Shown here: in pieces, positions 1 through 9,600 of the stretch
Layout: the number at the start of each line of letters is the position of its first letter
How positions within the stretch are numbered: position 1 is the first letter of the stretch
Assembly (NCBI GenBank): GCA_046303515.1
Contig: JBKCGI010000063.1
Span: 1 to 61,811, forward strand
Reading direction: 5' to 3'
Origin: M2408 sp046303515
Lineage (GTDB): Bacteria; Bacteroidota; Bacteroidia; Flavobacteriales_D; Crocinitomicaceae
DNA: 61,811 nucleotides
The notes under the pieces: generated by a model
The model's input: only the letters and a program-made list of their open reading frames with translations
What the model was told of the DNA's origin: nothing
Database searches by the model: none
Translations under genes and position numbers: made by a program

Positions 1-163
1 ATTTACTTGTCAACTCTTCTTTTAATTCTGAAGAAATTTGATTTGAACGTCTAGACATTGCAACGATTGACTCGTAGATATTACCTGTGTTTTCTTCAAA
101 AAGAATCGTATCACGTGTAATTGTTGAACGTTCAGAAGTACTGTTTTTTAAATTATGGTTCAT
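1..163 (-). CDS. rpoZ: RNA polymerase omega subunit (partial, N-terminal 54 residues)
   Basis: The frame opens with an ATG at 163-161 and runs without a stop to the window edge, giving 54 residues. The stretch TGNIYESIVAMSRRSNQIS resembles the conserved core of the Bacteroidota form of omega, the small subunit that helps beta-prime fold and assemble into RNA polymerase. It begins 6 bases after the bamD stop codon, so the two are almost certainly cotranscribed; bamD followed by rpoZ is a common order in Flavobacteriales. The C-terminal part lies outside the window. The call rests on this motif plus the neighbour. Confidence 0.82.
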   Translation of the reverse strand, partial: MNHNLKNSTSERSTITRDTILFEENTGNIYESIVAMSRRSNQISSELKEELTSK

Positions 164-169
164 CGTATT

Positions 170-973
170 TTACTTTGAATTTGTTATTGTTGTCAATTGA
201 TTTATTAAATCGTCATGCATACCACTTAATTCCTTTAAGTATTTACTTTCGGGAAATAGGACTGCAAAGGTACGATAAGTTTCGATAGTTTTCTCAATTC
301 GCTCCTTTTTTTTCTCTTCCACACTATTTTCAGACAATAAATAAGCATTTTTAATACTTACATACATGATTTCTTCTTTATGTTTTGAAGTTGGATATGT
401 TGTTAAAAAGGTTTCAGCACTTGTAGTTGCCGCTCTGAAATTTTGAGTTTTTGCATACAACTTCACATTGTCATATTCTTTTTTCTCCAATTTTCCACGC
501 AAATTATCCATAATGGCATTACATGTATCAATTCGATCAGAGTTTGGAAACAAATAAATAAATTGCTGCACATCGTTCAGCGCTAATTCTGTTTCTTGTT
601 GATCTAAAGAAGAATTCGGTGAATTTTTAACGCTGCATAATGCTTTTAAGAAAAAAGCTTCTTCGGTTTTAGTGCTGTATGGATATTTATCGAAGAATGA
701 TCCAAAATAGTAGCCAGCCATGTAATAATCACCAGCTTCAAAATTTGCTTTTCCTATTCTATAATAAGAAAGTTCACCTTCACCAGATTTTGGTGTACGT
801 TGGTAAACTTGTTCATACAAACCAACACTTTGCATCCATTTTTTCTTCTCGTACAATTGGTTTGCAAGTGTAAACTTCTTTGAATAATCATCTGCTTTTA
901 ATACTTTATTGTATTCAGAACATGAACCCAACAAAACAATGGCAAAAACACTACATATAAAAGCAAATCTCAT
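170..973 (-). CDS. bamD: Outer membrane protein assembly factor BamD (lipoprotein)
   Basis: This 267-residue lipoprotein should be the BamD component of the BAM complex, which folds beta-barrel proteins into the outer membrane. The N-terminus is a lipoprotein signal with lipobox LLGSC (Cys18). The rest is made of TPR-like helical pairs with motifs such as YYRIGKANFEAGDYYMAGYYF and repeated 'YPxSxxxEE' segments typical of BamD. I chose the ATG at 973-971 because it places the signal peptide correctly; a TTG one codon upstream is possible but unnecessary. It lies downstream of accD with about 50 bases between, where a promoter-like sequence sits, and directly precedes rpoZ. Confidence 0.88.
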   Translation of the reverse strand: MRFAFICSVFAIVLLGSCSEYNKVLKADDYSKKFTLANQLYEKKKWMQSVGLYEQVYQRTPKSGEGELSYYRIGKANFEAGDYYMAGYYFGSFFDKYPYSTKTEEAFFLKALCSVKNSPNSSLDQQETELALNDVQQFIYLFPNSDRIDTCNAIMDNLRGKLEKKEYDNVKLYAKTQNFRAATTSAETFLTTYPTSKHKEEIMYVSIKNAYLLSENSVEEKKKERIEKTIETYRTFAVLFPESKYLKELSGMHDDLINQLTTITNSK

Positions 974-987
974 CAACTATTTTTTTT

Positions 988-1016
988 CAAAATTAAGGTA
1001 AAAAACTGTTTCTCAA
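988..1016 (-). promoter_or_regulatory. Candidate Bacteroidota-type promoter for bamD-rpoZ
   Basis: On the minus strand TAATTTTG (995-988) matches the -7 consensus TAnnTTTG of the primary sigma factor, with TTG (1016-1014) 18 bases upstream. It lies just ahead of the bamD ATG at 973. The spacing is one base shorter than the best promoters here. Confidence 0.5.
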
Positions 1017-1023
1017 TGTTAAA

Positions 1024-1869
1024 TTAACTTAAAAACAATTTTAAAGTATGAGCCAACTTCTCACGCATTTCAGTTCTATCTACGATATAATCTAAGAAAC
1101 CATGTTCCAAGACAAATTCTGAAGTTTGAAAACCTTCTGGTAAATCACGTCCAATTGTCTCCTTAACGACACGTGGTCCAGCGAATCCAATCAATGCATT
1201 TGGTTCAGCAATATTTAAATCACCTAACATCGCAAAAGAAGCAGTTACACCACCTGTCGTAGGGTCAGTCAAATATGAAATATACGCTAACTTGTGCTCA
1301 GCCAAAACTCCAAGTTTTCCACTAATTTTAGCCATTTGCATTAATGAATATCCAGCTTCCATCATACGAGCTCCTCCTGATTTAGAAATAATCATAAAAG
1401 GTGCTTTCAATTCGATTGCCTTATCAATTGCTCTTGAGATTTTCTCACCCATTACAGACCCCATAGATCCACCAATGAAATTGAAATCCATACAAGCAAT
1501 CACAAAATTATAGCCATCCAAAGTACCATATGCAGTTCGGATTGCGTCAGTTAAACCAGTGTTTTTCTGAGTTGCTTTGATTCTATCTTTATAATTTTTT
1601 GTATCTGTAAAAGACAATGGGTCACCAGAAGAAAGTTTTTCATCCAATTCTGTATACTTTCCTTCGTCGAAAATGATTCCAAAATATTCCTCAGAACCAA
1701 TTCTTTCATGGTATGAACATCTGTCACATACGAAGAAATTTTTCTCAAAATCTGCTTGTGTATGTACCGTTTTACAGTTGTTACATTTATGCCACAATCC
1801 TTCTGGAGTTTCTTTTTTCTCCTTTGTCGAAGTTGTAATTCCTTCTTTATTTCTTTTAAACCAACTCAT
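1024..1869 (-). CDS. accD: Acetyl-CoA carboxylase carboxyltransferase subunit beta
   Basis: AccD transfers the carboxyl group from biotin to acetyl-CoA to make malonyl-CoA, the first step of fatty-acid synthesis, together with AccA. The 281-residue length is normal. The N-terminus carries the four-cysteine zinc ribbon typical of bacterial AccD (Cys29, Cys32, Cys48, Cys51). The carboxyltransferase core follows, with GGSMGSVMGEKISRA, SGGARMMEAGYSLMQMAK and the glycine-rich LTDPTTGGVTASFA oxyanion region. The start is an ATG at 1869-1867. Its upstream side is occupied by an unusual inverted short-period repeat that separates it from the aldolase gene. Confidence 0.97.
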   Translation of the reverse strand: MSWFKRNKEGITTSTKEKKETPEGLWHKCNNCKTVHTQADFEKNFFVCDRCSYHERIGSEEYFGIIFDEGKYTELDEKLSSGDPLSFTDTKNYKDRIKATQKNTGLTDAIRTAYGTLDGYNFVIACMDFNFIGGSMGSVMGEKISRAIDKAIELKAPFMIISKSGGARMMEAGYSLMQMAKISGKLGVLAEHKLAYISYLTDPTTGGVTASFAMLGDLNIAEPNALIGFAGPRVVKETIGRDLPEGFQTSEFVLEHGFLDYIVDRTEMREKLAHTLKLFLS

Positions 1870-1872
1870 TTC

Positions 1873-1955
1873 TTAGTTTTTAGTTATGAGTTATGAGTTA
1901 TTAGTTTGAAGAATAGAGATAACACTCCTAACTTCTAACTTCTAACTCCTAACTT
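1873..1955. repeat. Inverted arrays of a 7-base repeat (AGTTANN)
   Basis: Read on the plus strand, the left arm (about 1880-1907) is AGTTATG AGTTATG AGTTATT AGTTTG. The right arm (about 1925-1954), read as its complement, is AGTTAGG AGTTAGA AGTTAGA AGTTAGG AGT. The same heptamer thus occurs four to five times in each of two opposed arms around an approximately 17-base spacer. It fills the whole gap between accD and fbaA and could fold into a long imperfect hairpin in RNA. Its regular period and placement suggest a dispersed intergenic element; whether it stops transcription is unknown. Confidence 0.8.
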
Positions 1956-3023
1956 TTACAAAGTATTAACGTTATTTAAATCCTCAAAAGATTGAGTCAA
2001 ACGTTTGATGAAAGTCAACTCACCTTCACGCACCCATTTTCTTGGATCATAATATTTTTTATTCGGTTGTTCTTCTCCTTCAGGATTACCAATTTGCGTC
2101 ATCAAATAATCTTTTTTCGCTAAAACGTAATCACGAACACCTTCCGTATAAGCAAATTGCAAATCAGTATCGATATTCATCTTAATAACACCATATCCAA
2201 TCGCTTCACGAATTTCTTCTAAAGTTGATCCAGAACCACCATGAAAAACAAAATCAACTGGATTAGCTCCTGTATTGAATTTTTGTTGAACGTATTCTTG
2301 AGAATTTTTCAAAATCTTTGGAGTCAATTTTACATTTCCTGGCTTGTAAACCCCATGAACATTTCCAAAAGCTGCAGCAATTGTAAAACGTGGACTAATT
2401 TTCATCAATTCCTCGTATGCATATGCCACCTCATCAGGTTGAGTGTATAATTTAGAACTATCAACATCAGAATTATCTACACCATCTTCTTCTCCACCAG
2501 TAATTCCTAATTCAATTTCTAAAGTCATTCCAATTTTTGACATACGAGCTAAGTATTTTTTACACAACTCAATATTTTCTTCAATTGGCTCCTCAGACAA
2601 ATCAATCATATGTGAACTATACAATGATTTTCCTGTCTCAGCATAAAATTTTTCACTTGCGTCTAACAAGCCATCAATCCAAGGCAATAATTTTTTAGCA
2701 CAATGATCAGTATGTAAAATAACGGTTGCGCCATACAATTCAGCTAATTCGTGAATATGTTTTGCCCCTGTTACAGCACCAGCAATGGCAGCTCTTTCAT
2801 TTTCATTTGATAAAGCTTTCCCAGCGTTAAATAAAGCTCCACCATTTGAAAATTGAATAATCACAGGAGAATTCAATTTTGCAGCTGTTTCCATTACTGC
2901 ATTTACAGTACTAGAACCAGTAACATTAACTGCAGGCAAGGCAAAACCTTTTTCTTTAGCATATCTAAAAATTTCTTGAACTTGATCACCAGTTGCGACA
3001 CCAGCTTTGATATTGTGAGCCAT
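1956..3023 (-). CDS. fbaA: Fructose-bisphosphate aldolase, class II
   Basis: This 355-residue zinc enzyme interconverts fructose-1,6-bisphosphate with dihydroxyacetone phosphate and glyceraldehyde-3-phosphate in glycolysis and gluconeogenesis. Class II hallmarks include VILHTDHCAKK (catalytic Asp and zinc-ligand His), the acidic segment LEIELGITGGEEDGVD, FGNVHGVYKPGNVKL, VFHGGSGS (phosphate binding) and KMNIDTDLQFA. The length matches the E. coli FbaA type. The gene has its own promoter-like sequence immediately upstream. Its 3' end abuts the inverted heptamer repeat, which separates it from accD. Confidence 0.97.
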   Translation of the reverse strand: MAHNIKAGVATGDQVQEIFRYAKEKGFALPAVNVTGSSTVNAVMETAAKLNSPVIIQFSNGGALFNAGKALSNENERAAIAGAVTGAKHIHELAELYGATVILHTDHCAKKLLPWIDGLLDASEKFYAETGKSLYSSHMIDLSEEPIEENIELCKKYLARMSKIGMTLEIELGITGGEEDGVDNSDVDSSKLYTQPDEVAYAYEELMKISPRFTIAAAFGNVHGVYKPGNVKLTPKILKNSQEYVQQKFNTGANPVDFVFHGGSGSTLEEIREAIGYGVIKMNIDTDLQFAYTEGVRDYVLAKKDYLMTQIGNPEGEEQPNKKYYDPRKWVREGELTFIKRLTQSFEDLNNVNTL

Positions 3024-3043
3024 AGATTTGTATTTTTAGCCTG

Positions 3044-3075
3044 CAAAGTTAGCAAAAAAATTATTGATAAAGCAA
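3044..3075 (-). promoter_or_regulatory. Candidate promoter for fbaA
   Basis: On the minus strand TAACTTTG (3051-3044) is a perfect TAnnTTTG -7 element. A TTG (3075-3073) lies 21 bases upstream, slightly further than the usual 19-20. The fbaA ATG follows about 20 bases downstream. Confidence 0.5.
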
Positions 3076-3117
3076 AAAATCACTTTATAAACATGTATAT
3101 ATAAAAACAAGCTGAAT

Positions 3118-5841
3118 TTAGAAAGGAAAACCAATTCCAAATTGAATTGCAGGTAAAAAAGGATTTGGTAGATTTGCCAATGCTGTCGCCTTCTGATCAG
3201 CTGGTGTATCCAATGGGTTTGCAAAAACAGCAATTCCTTCTTTAATATACGATTCTTTGTTTTTCCAATATTGAAAAATCCATTTGGAACCATTTGAAAG
3301 GGCAGGATTTGTAAGCGGAAAACCAACATCTAGCCTAATAATCAAAAAAGTGAAATCGAATCTTAAACCTAATCCAGTTGATAAGGCTATTTCCTTATAA
3401 AAATTCTTAGAAAATTGTCCCCCTATTCTATTGTCATCTTTTTGGTAGGTCCAAATATTTCCCGCATCAACAAAAAAGGCCGTTTTAATAATAGATGAGA
3501 TATTATATCTAAATTCTCCAAAGAGACCAATTCTTATATCCCCCAATTGAGTTGCTGTTCTGTTAGAGTCTAAATAATATTTATAAGAACCTGGACCTAA
3601 AGACCTTGCTCTCCATCCTCGGTTATCATTTGCTCCTCCTGCAAAAAAGCTATAATCGTATGGCAATGAAGTAGTATTATTACCACGGGGAACACCTATG
3701 CCAAGGATCCCACGACCATGTACAGAGGACTTTTTGTTCAGAGGCAAACTATAAATCACATCGTTATCAATTCTGATAAAGCGAGAGTAAGCAACACCAA
3801 AAACGGCTTTTTGACCTGTTTCAGTTGTATCTTTTAAATTCATTTTACTTAAAATCCAACCAGCACTCGTCAAAGAAGCATTATAGGCAATATTGTACTT
3901 TTTCTTTTTATCGCTCAATTTGTTATTGTACTCGTAAATCATTTTAAAGTTTTCCCAAACAAATTGATTGCTGTAGGCATTTCTTAAAAACAAATCATTA
4001 CTTGCTGCCAACCTAGCTCTAAATGAATCTGAAGGCGCAATTTTTACAAATTTTATAGCCGCCGCTGGAATTCCCACTTGCAAAACCTGAGTTTTACCTG
4101 GGTAGAACTTCCACATGAAATTTAATTGAAATACCTCGCGGGTAAAATCAGTTCTCTTTTGATAATTATAGGCACTTGATAAAACCGTTCTTGGTCTATT
4201 TCTTTTGGATTGTTTGGATGCTCTTTTAATTAATAGAAGTCCAGGTAAATCTAATTTTGCAGAAGGACCGATTTCAAAAGTATTAAAACTTCTTGCCGAT
4301 TTTAATGCACTTCCATCTAAATTAGTTTGAAAGACTGGAGGTTGCGACTCAAAACCACCCCCAAAACTTAAGGTTAATTTTTCAGAACCCCTAAAGAGAT
4401 TTTTATTATTGTAATTCACTGAAGCTGATAGCCCTAAAAAGGAGTTCGAGTTTGTAAATTTCTGAGAAAAATTCACTGCTTGTTTCTTTGCTGGAACCAA
4501 ATAATAATGCACCTCCACTTTATTCGTGCCTTTCAATTCCGTAACTACTGGCTTAATCGTTTGAAAAACATCTAATTGAACTAAACTATTGTAAGATCTA
4601 TCGATGTAATATTCTTTATAAGTATTTAGGTTTTCAAGGTAATTTTGCAATTCTAAAATTTCAGGTTTCAAAGAAGGTTTTCCATTGTAAAGAATATAAG
4701 CAAAACGCCATGGATTTAAGGAATCTTTCTCCAATGGAATTCCTTGTTTTTTCTTTTGCTTTTTCTCCCAATATATTTTATTGTAAAATAAGGTATCAAA
4801 AGTATGTAACATATTCGTTTCCTTATCTTTAAACTCTAAGCCCTTGGACTCGATGTATTTTGAATAAGAACCTTTAAAATAATTGGTATCGATAATGTGG
4901 AAATAGACATTTTGAACATGCGTATCCCGATGTTTTAAATATACTATTGTAGAATCATTTTCTTTTATTTGTCGGTCAGAGAAAATGATTTTCAACTTCA
5001 ATTTCATATTCGCAGTGTCGGCAATATAACTTATGTTTGTTGGACTAAAGCCATAAAGAGCATTATCTCTCATGTGTTTTGCGACCACAAAACGGTAATT
5101 ATCTAAAATACTTTCATCAAATTTCTCTCCCAATATTGGATTAAAAACTTGTTTTTTCACATATCGATTATATTGTCCAAGAACGGTTGTATTCGGACAA
5201 ACAATTATCAATGAGTCAATATAATAAGGCTTTCCTGAATGAATGGTGTATTTTACAGAACGCTTTTTAGGATTTTTCGGATCATCAGAATAGGATGAAG
5301 TTACATTTCCATAGTAATAGCCCTTTGATTTCAAATATTTACCAAGTTGAACAACAGATTTTTGGTATAAAACGGAATCAAAGATTACAGGTTTTTCTCC
5401 CCGTTTATACTTAATCCATTCCCTCAAAGAAAGACGCAAATTTATACTATCTTTTAAAGGAATTATTTTCTCCGTATAAACTGAATCTCCACGCTCTCTT
5501 GCCTTTAAAATGCGCTTTTCGTTGATGCGTTTTTGTTTGGCCTTCTTTGCTGTGTTCTTCTTTACAACTTTGGCGAAATGTTTATTTCTAGCTTTAACAA
5601 CTTTCGTTGAATCAATCCAATTAAAGGTGTAGAGTTTCAATTTGACACCAATTGTCTTACGATTAGGTTGCTGACGAATTATCGTATTTATTTCATCTAA
5701 ATTTAATTTTTCGTCAGTAAATTCAACCTCATTTTTATCCAATAAGTATAAACCATCAGGTACATTCTTGGTAGAATTACATGAAAATAATACTGTTAAT
5801 AGGGAAATTATAATAAAATATGTAAGTTTGAACCCTTTCAT
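3118..5841 (-). CDS. tamL: TamL-type lipoprotein, BamA/TamA family outer membrane beta-barrel
   Basis: This 907-residue protein has a lipoprotein signal ending in lipobox LFSC (Cys21), a basic segment (about residues 75-125), POTRA-like repeats to about residue 430, and a C-terminal Omp85-type barrel. Barrel marks include FFAGGANDNRGWRARSLGPG, the (V/I)RG-like lid segment common to surface-antigen proteins, and FTFLIIRLDVGFPL near the end; the last residue is Phe. In Flavobacterium the lipoprotein TamA homologue is called TamL and partners TamB in outer membrane biogenesis. The gene is divergent from an RNA methyltransferase with only 35 bases between. No tamB is present in the window. Confidence 0.82.
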   Translation of the reverse strand: MKGFKLTYFIIISLLTVLFSCNSTKNVPDGLYLLDKNEVEFTDEKLNLDEINTIIRQQPNRKTIGVKLKLYTFNWIDSTKVVKARNKHFAKVVKKNTAKKAKQKRINEKRILKARERGDSVYTEKIIPLKDSINLRLSLREWIKYKRGEKPVIFDSVLYQKSVVQLGKYLKSKGYYYGNVTSSYSDDPKNPKKRSVKYTIHSGKPYYIDSLIIVCPNTTVLGQYNRYVKKQVFNPILGEKFDESILDNYRFVVAKHMRDNALYGFSPTNISYIADTANMKLKLKIIFSDRQIKENDSTIVYLKHRDTHVQNVYFHIIDTNYFKGSYSKYIESKGLEFKDKETNMLHTFDTLFYNKIYWEKKQKKKQGIPLEKDSLNPWRFAYILYNGKPSLKPEILELQNYLENLNTYKEYYIDRSYNSLVQLDVFQTIKPVVTELKGTNKVEVHYYLVPAKKQAVNFSQKFTNSNSFLGLSASVNYNNKNLFRGSEKLTLSFGGGFESQPPVFQTNLDGSALKSARSFNTFEIGPSAKLDLPGLLLIKRASKQSKRNRPRTVLSSAYNYQKRTDFTREVFQLNFMWKFYPGKTQVLQVGIPAAAIKFVKIAPSDSFRARLAASNDLFLRNAYSNQFVWENFKMIYEYNNKLSDKKKKYNIAYNASLTSAGWILSKMNLKDTTETGQKAVFGVAYSRFIRIDNDVIYSLPLNKKSSVHGRGILGIGVPRGNNTTSLPYDYSFFAGGANDNRGWRARSLGPGSYKYYLDSNRTATQLGDIRIGLFGEFRYNISSIIKTAFFVDAGNIWTYQKDDNRIGGQFSKNFYKEIALSTGLGLRFDFTFLIIRLDVGFPLTNPALSNGSKWIFQYWKNKESYIKEGIAVFANPLDTPADQKATALANLPNPFLPAIQFGIGFPF

Positions 5842-5854
5842 TTGAATAATTACA

Positions 5855-5862
5855 CAAAAATA
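5855..5862 (-). promoter_or_regulatory. Candidate -7 element for tamL
   Basis: TATTTTTG on the minus strand matches TAnnTTTG and lies 14 bases before the tamL ATG, in the 35-base divergent gap. No good TTG -33 partner is seen at 19-20 bases, so the assignment is weak. Confidence 0.3.
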
Positions 5863-5876
5863 AGAAAGATTTTCGG

Positions 5877-6608
5877 ATGTTATCTAAAAACAAAATTAAA
5901 TTTATTAAATCACTTCAACTGAAAAAATTCAGAGATGAAGCAAATTTATTTGTGGTAGAAGGTGAAAAATCAGCCAACGAAATTCTTGAAAATCGTCCTG
6001 AATTGATTTCTGAAATATATTACACTGAAGCCTTTGATTTAAAAGGTTTACATCAAAATCAATTTGAAGTCAATTTAATTACAGAAAAGGAATTGGCACA
6101 AATTTCAGGATTAAAAACAGCCAATAAAATTCTAATTGTTTGTAAAAAGTGGGAGGTAAATTTAAGTGATTTCAGATTCATTTTGGCCTTAGACGATATT
6201 CAAGACCCTGGAAATATGGGTACTTTAATCCGTTTAGCAGATTGGTATGGCGTTGAAGCAATTGTTTGTTCAAATAATACAGTTGAATTGTATAATCCAA
6301 AAGTGATTCAAGCAGCAATGGGTTCTGCATTTCGTACAAAAGTTTTCCATTTGGATTTACGGGAATTTTTATCAAAAACTAAATTGCCTATTTACGGAGC
6401 TTTGTTACATGGCGAAAATGTCTATCAAAATAAATTAAAAGGTGAAGGAATTTTAATTTTAGGAAACGAAGGGAATGGAATTTCTGAGGAAATCGAAAAA
6501 TTGGTACAACATAGAATTACGATTCCTAAAAAAGGAAAAACCGAGTCTTTGAATGTTGCAACAGCTGGGGCGATATTGTTGTCGGAGTTTTTTAGAGGGA
6601 GTTTTTGA
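5877..6608 (+). CDS. TrmH/SpoU-family RNA 2'-O-methyltransferase
   Basis: This 243-residue protein should transfer a methyl group from S-adenosylmethionine to a ribose 2'-hydroxyl of rRNA or tRNA. The N-terminal part (to about residue 95) is a substrate-binding domain of RlmB/TsnR type. The SPOUT knot domain shows LALDDIQDPGNMGTLIRLA (motif 1), ILGNEGNGIS (motif 2) and ESLNVATAGAILLSEF (motif 3). The exact target base cannot be read from the sequence. The gene is divergent from tamL, an order I recall from other Flavobacteriales. It converges on the SNF2 helicase gene, with a C-rich palindrome in between. Confidence 0.9.
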   Translation: MLSKNKIKFIKSLQLKKFRDEANLFVVEGEKSANEILENRPELISEIYYTEAFDLKGLHQNQFEVNLITEKELAQISGLKTANKILIVCKKWEVNLSDFRFILALDDIQDPGNMGTLIRLADWYGVEAIVCSNNTVELYNPKVIQAAMGSAFRTKVFHLDLREFLSKTKLPIYGALLHGENVYQNKLKGEGILILGNEGNGISEEIEKLVQHRITIPKKGKTESLNVATAGAILLSEFFRGSF

Positions 6609-6654
6609 TTTGTAATTTTTCTCAAAGGTTGAATATAAAATCTGATTAAAAGTT

Positions 6655-6690
6655 GTCACCCTCCTTAATCCTCCCTCAAGGGAGGAGGAC
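6655..6690. repeat. Pyrimidine/purine palindrome between convergent genes
   Basis: TCCTCCC (6669-6675), loop TCAA, GGGAGGA (6680-6686) form a perfect 7-base stem. A further CCTCC copy (6660-6664) precedes it. Neither strand has a T-run directly after the stem, so a classical intrinsic terminator is not obvious. It lies between the ends of the methyltransferase and helicase genes. The G+C-rich composition in AT-rich surroundings suggests a mobile or dispersed repeat. Confidence 0.65.
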
Positions 6691-6696
6691 AAAAAT

Positions 6697-9600
6697 TTAA
6701 CTAAAAAGTCCCAGTAAATCTTCTTGAGACAAGGATTTTAGAATATTTTGATCCGTTTGAATGATGTCTTCCGCTAATTCACGTTTATTTACCTGCAAGA
6801 GCATGATTTTTTCTTCAATGGTTCCTGGAGTAATCAAGCGAATCGCTACAACATTTTTTTGCTGACCAATGCGATAACATCTGTCAATTGCTTGATTTTC
6901 AACAGCTGGATTCCACCATGGATCTACCAAAAAGACGTAATCTGCTTCTGTCAAATTCAAACCAGTTCCACCAGCTTTTAAACTGATTAAAAACACTCTG
7001 ATATCAGCATCATTCTGAAAACTGTGCACAATTTCTTCCCGATTGGTCGTTTGTCCTGTTAAATATTGATGTGAAATTTTAAGTTTATCCAATTCAGCAC
7101 GAATTAAATCCAACATGCCTACAAACTGAGAGAAAACAAGAATTTTGTGATACTTAGATTTTGATTCAATTTCTTCTATAAGTACCTTCATTTTTGCAGA
7201 AGAATCTCCGTAATCTTCTTCATCGGAAAGTAATTTAGGTGAATTACAAATCTGACGTAACTTCGTTAAACCTTTTAAAACCAGCATGCTCTTATTTTCT
7301 GGTGCATCTGGATTTTTTGGCGCCAACAACATTTCACGAATTTGAGTTTTATAAGTATCGTAAACCATTCTTTGCTCAGCATCCATTTCACAATACAAAA
7401 TCATTTCCGTTTTTTCTGGCAATTCTTTCGCTACTTGTTTTTTGGTTCTTCTTAAAATAAATGGGTTGATTTTTTGTTGCAATTCTTTGGCACGTTTGAT
7501 GTCCTTAAATTTATCAATTGGCGTCGAAAACTCTTCTTTGAAACGATTTTGATTGATAAATAAACCTGGATTTGCAAAAGACATTTGTGCATACAAATCA
7601 AAAGTATTGTTTTCAATCGGTGTACCAGTTAAAACAATTCTATTTTTCGCCTGCAACAATCGGACAGACTTATAACGTTGTGAATCTGGATTTTTTATTG
7701 CTTGCGATTCATCCAAAAAGGCATAATGAAAACGGAAGTCTTTGAGTGTGGCAATATCTGCTAATAAAGTACCGTAAGTTGTTAAAACAACATCAAATTT
7801 GGAGAATTCTTTAGTGCTTTTGGATCGATTTGCGCCGTAAACACAATGGTATTTTAAACTTGGTGCAAATTTATCCATTTCTCGTTGCCAATTAAACAAC
7901 AAGGAAGTTGGTACCACAATTAAATTCGTAATATCCTTATGTTTTTCCTTTTGAGAGAGCATAAAAGCAATGATTTGAGCGGTTTTCCCGAGTCCCATAT
8001 CATCGGCCAAACATCCACCAAAATTAAATTCATCCAAAAAGTTCAACCAATTCAAGCCTTGTTTTTGATAATCTCTCAATTCACCTTTTAACTTTTTAGG
8101 AATGGAGACATCGTGAATCGTTTTAAAGGAGGCAATTTTACTATTTAAATAGGAAATTTCTTCAGCCACTTCTTGCGACAAAACTTCCTTTTCATACAAT
8201 TCATCGACTGCACTGAAATTCATCTTGGAAGTGCGAATATTTCCATCAACTAATTCACCAGAACGGAAATATTTCGAAAATTTCTCGATCCATTCTTCAG
8301 GCATCAAACCTTCTGATCCGTCATCCAAAGTGATAAATCGACTTGAATTTTTTAGCGCTTTTTGAACTTGTTTGAGGGAAACATCTTCATTTCCGAATTT
8401 CACTTTCAAAGAAGTATCAAACCAATCCAAACCACTGCTCACTAAAACACTAACCTTGATTTTATTAGGATTAAGCTTGTGGTTTTTGATTTTATTGAAT
8501 CCTAGTACATCAATGTCGTGATTTTTCCACACCTCAAAGGCATCAATAAACCAACCCGATTCCAAAAAATCTCTTCTTGGTAAATAAAAATAATCAAATT
8601 GACCGAGTTGTTCCTCAAAATCTGGGTGCAAGCGCATACACAAGCCCGCAAAAGAATTTTCCAAAACATGATCGCGCTCAACTGAAAACCAATTTCCTGC
8701 AGCATCCAATTCGTTGATTTGCTTTAAACTCAAAATCGGAATTTCAACATGACCGTATTTGATTGCTGGCGTAATTTGGATATAACCATCAGATTCTTCC
8801 AAATAAATGGTACGAATCAATTCTGTATCGAATGCTTTTTCAACTAATTGCTTATGCGTAGCTTTTTTGATGAATGTATAATTGATTTCTACTTTATCTT
8901 CTATTGGATTTAAAAAATCTGCCTTAAACTGCTCAAATTTGCTTTCGTGAATCGACAATTTGAAATTTTTATCCTTTAAAAACTTGAATAATTTGATATA
9001 ATATGGATTGTCAATCAAATAAAATTTCATTTCAAACATGAAAATAAAATAGTAGCGCAATTTCACCATACGCAAATTCACTTTTTTACCATTTAAGTGA
9101 ATATAGGCTAATATCTCATAGAAATTCTCATTCTCTTTGACCTGAAAAGACATGTAACTGTGTTCAGGCAAAACAATTTCAATCGCCTTGATAGATTGCG
9201 TTGTAATATTCTCAGACAATTTTGTGTCGTGGTAATAAATCGGTAAACCCAGAGGATTCTTGGCGATCGTTTTTAGTGCCTTAATTTTATCTTTTACACT
9301 CGAATTATTCTCGTATTTATCTTTAAATAAGCTAATTGCTGTAAAGAATTTGATTGTAGCCACATCTTCATAAGATTCCAATTCATTAATTGGATTGATT
9401 TCTTTTAGTGGATTTTTGATATTTCCTTCTTTTGTTGTTTTCGCCTCAAAAAAATGAATGAAGAAATTACTCGAATATTTGGATTGACTAAAAATTAAAC
9501 CTTTTTTCGTTTCTAAATCTAAACTGATTGTATCTTTAATTGAAACTTTTTCTGGTAAAAAATTTTGTTTGAACTTTTCTAAATTCAACTCATTCAAACT

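Noticed and set aside
1873..1955. CRISPR array
   Set aside because: The unit is 7 bases with no spacers and the two halves are inverted, so this is a short-period palindromic repeat, not CRISPR.
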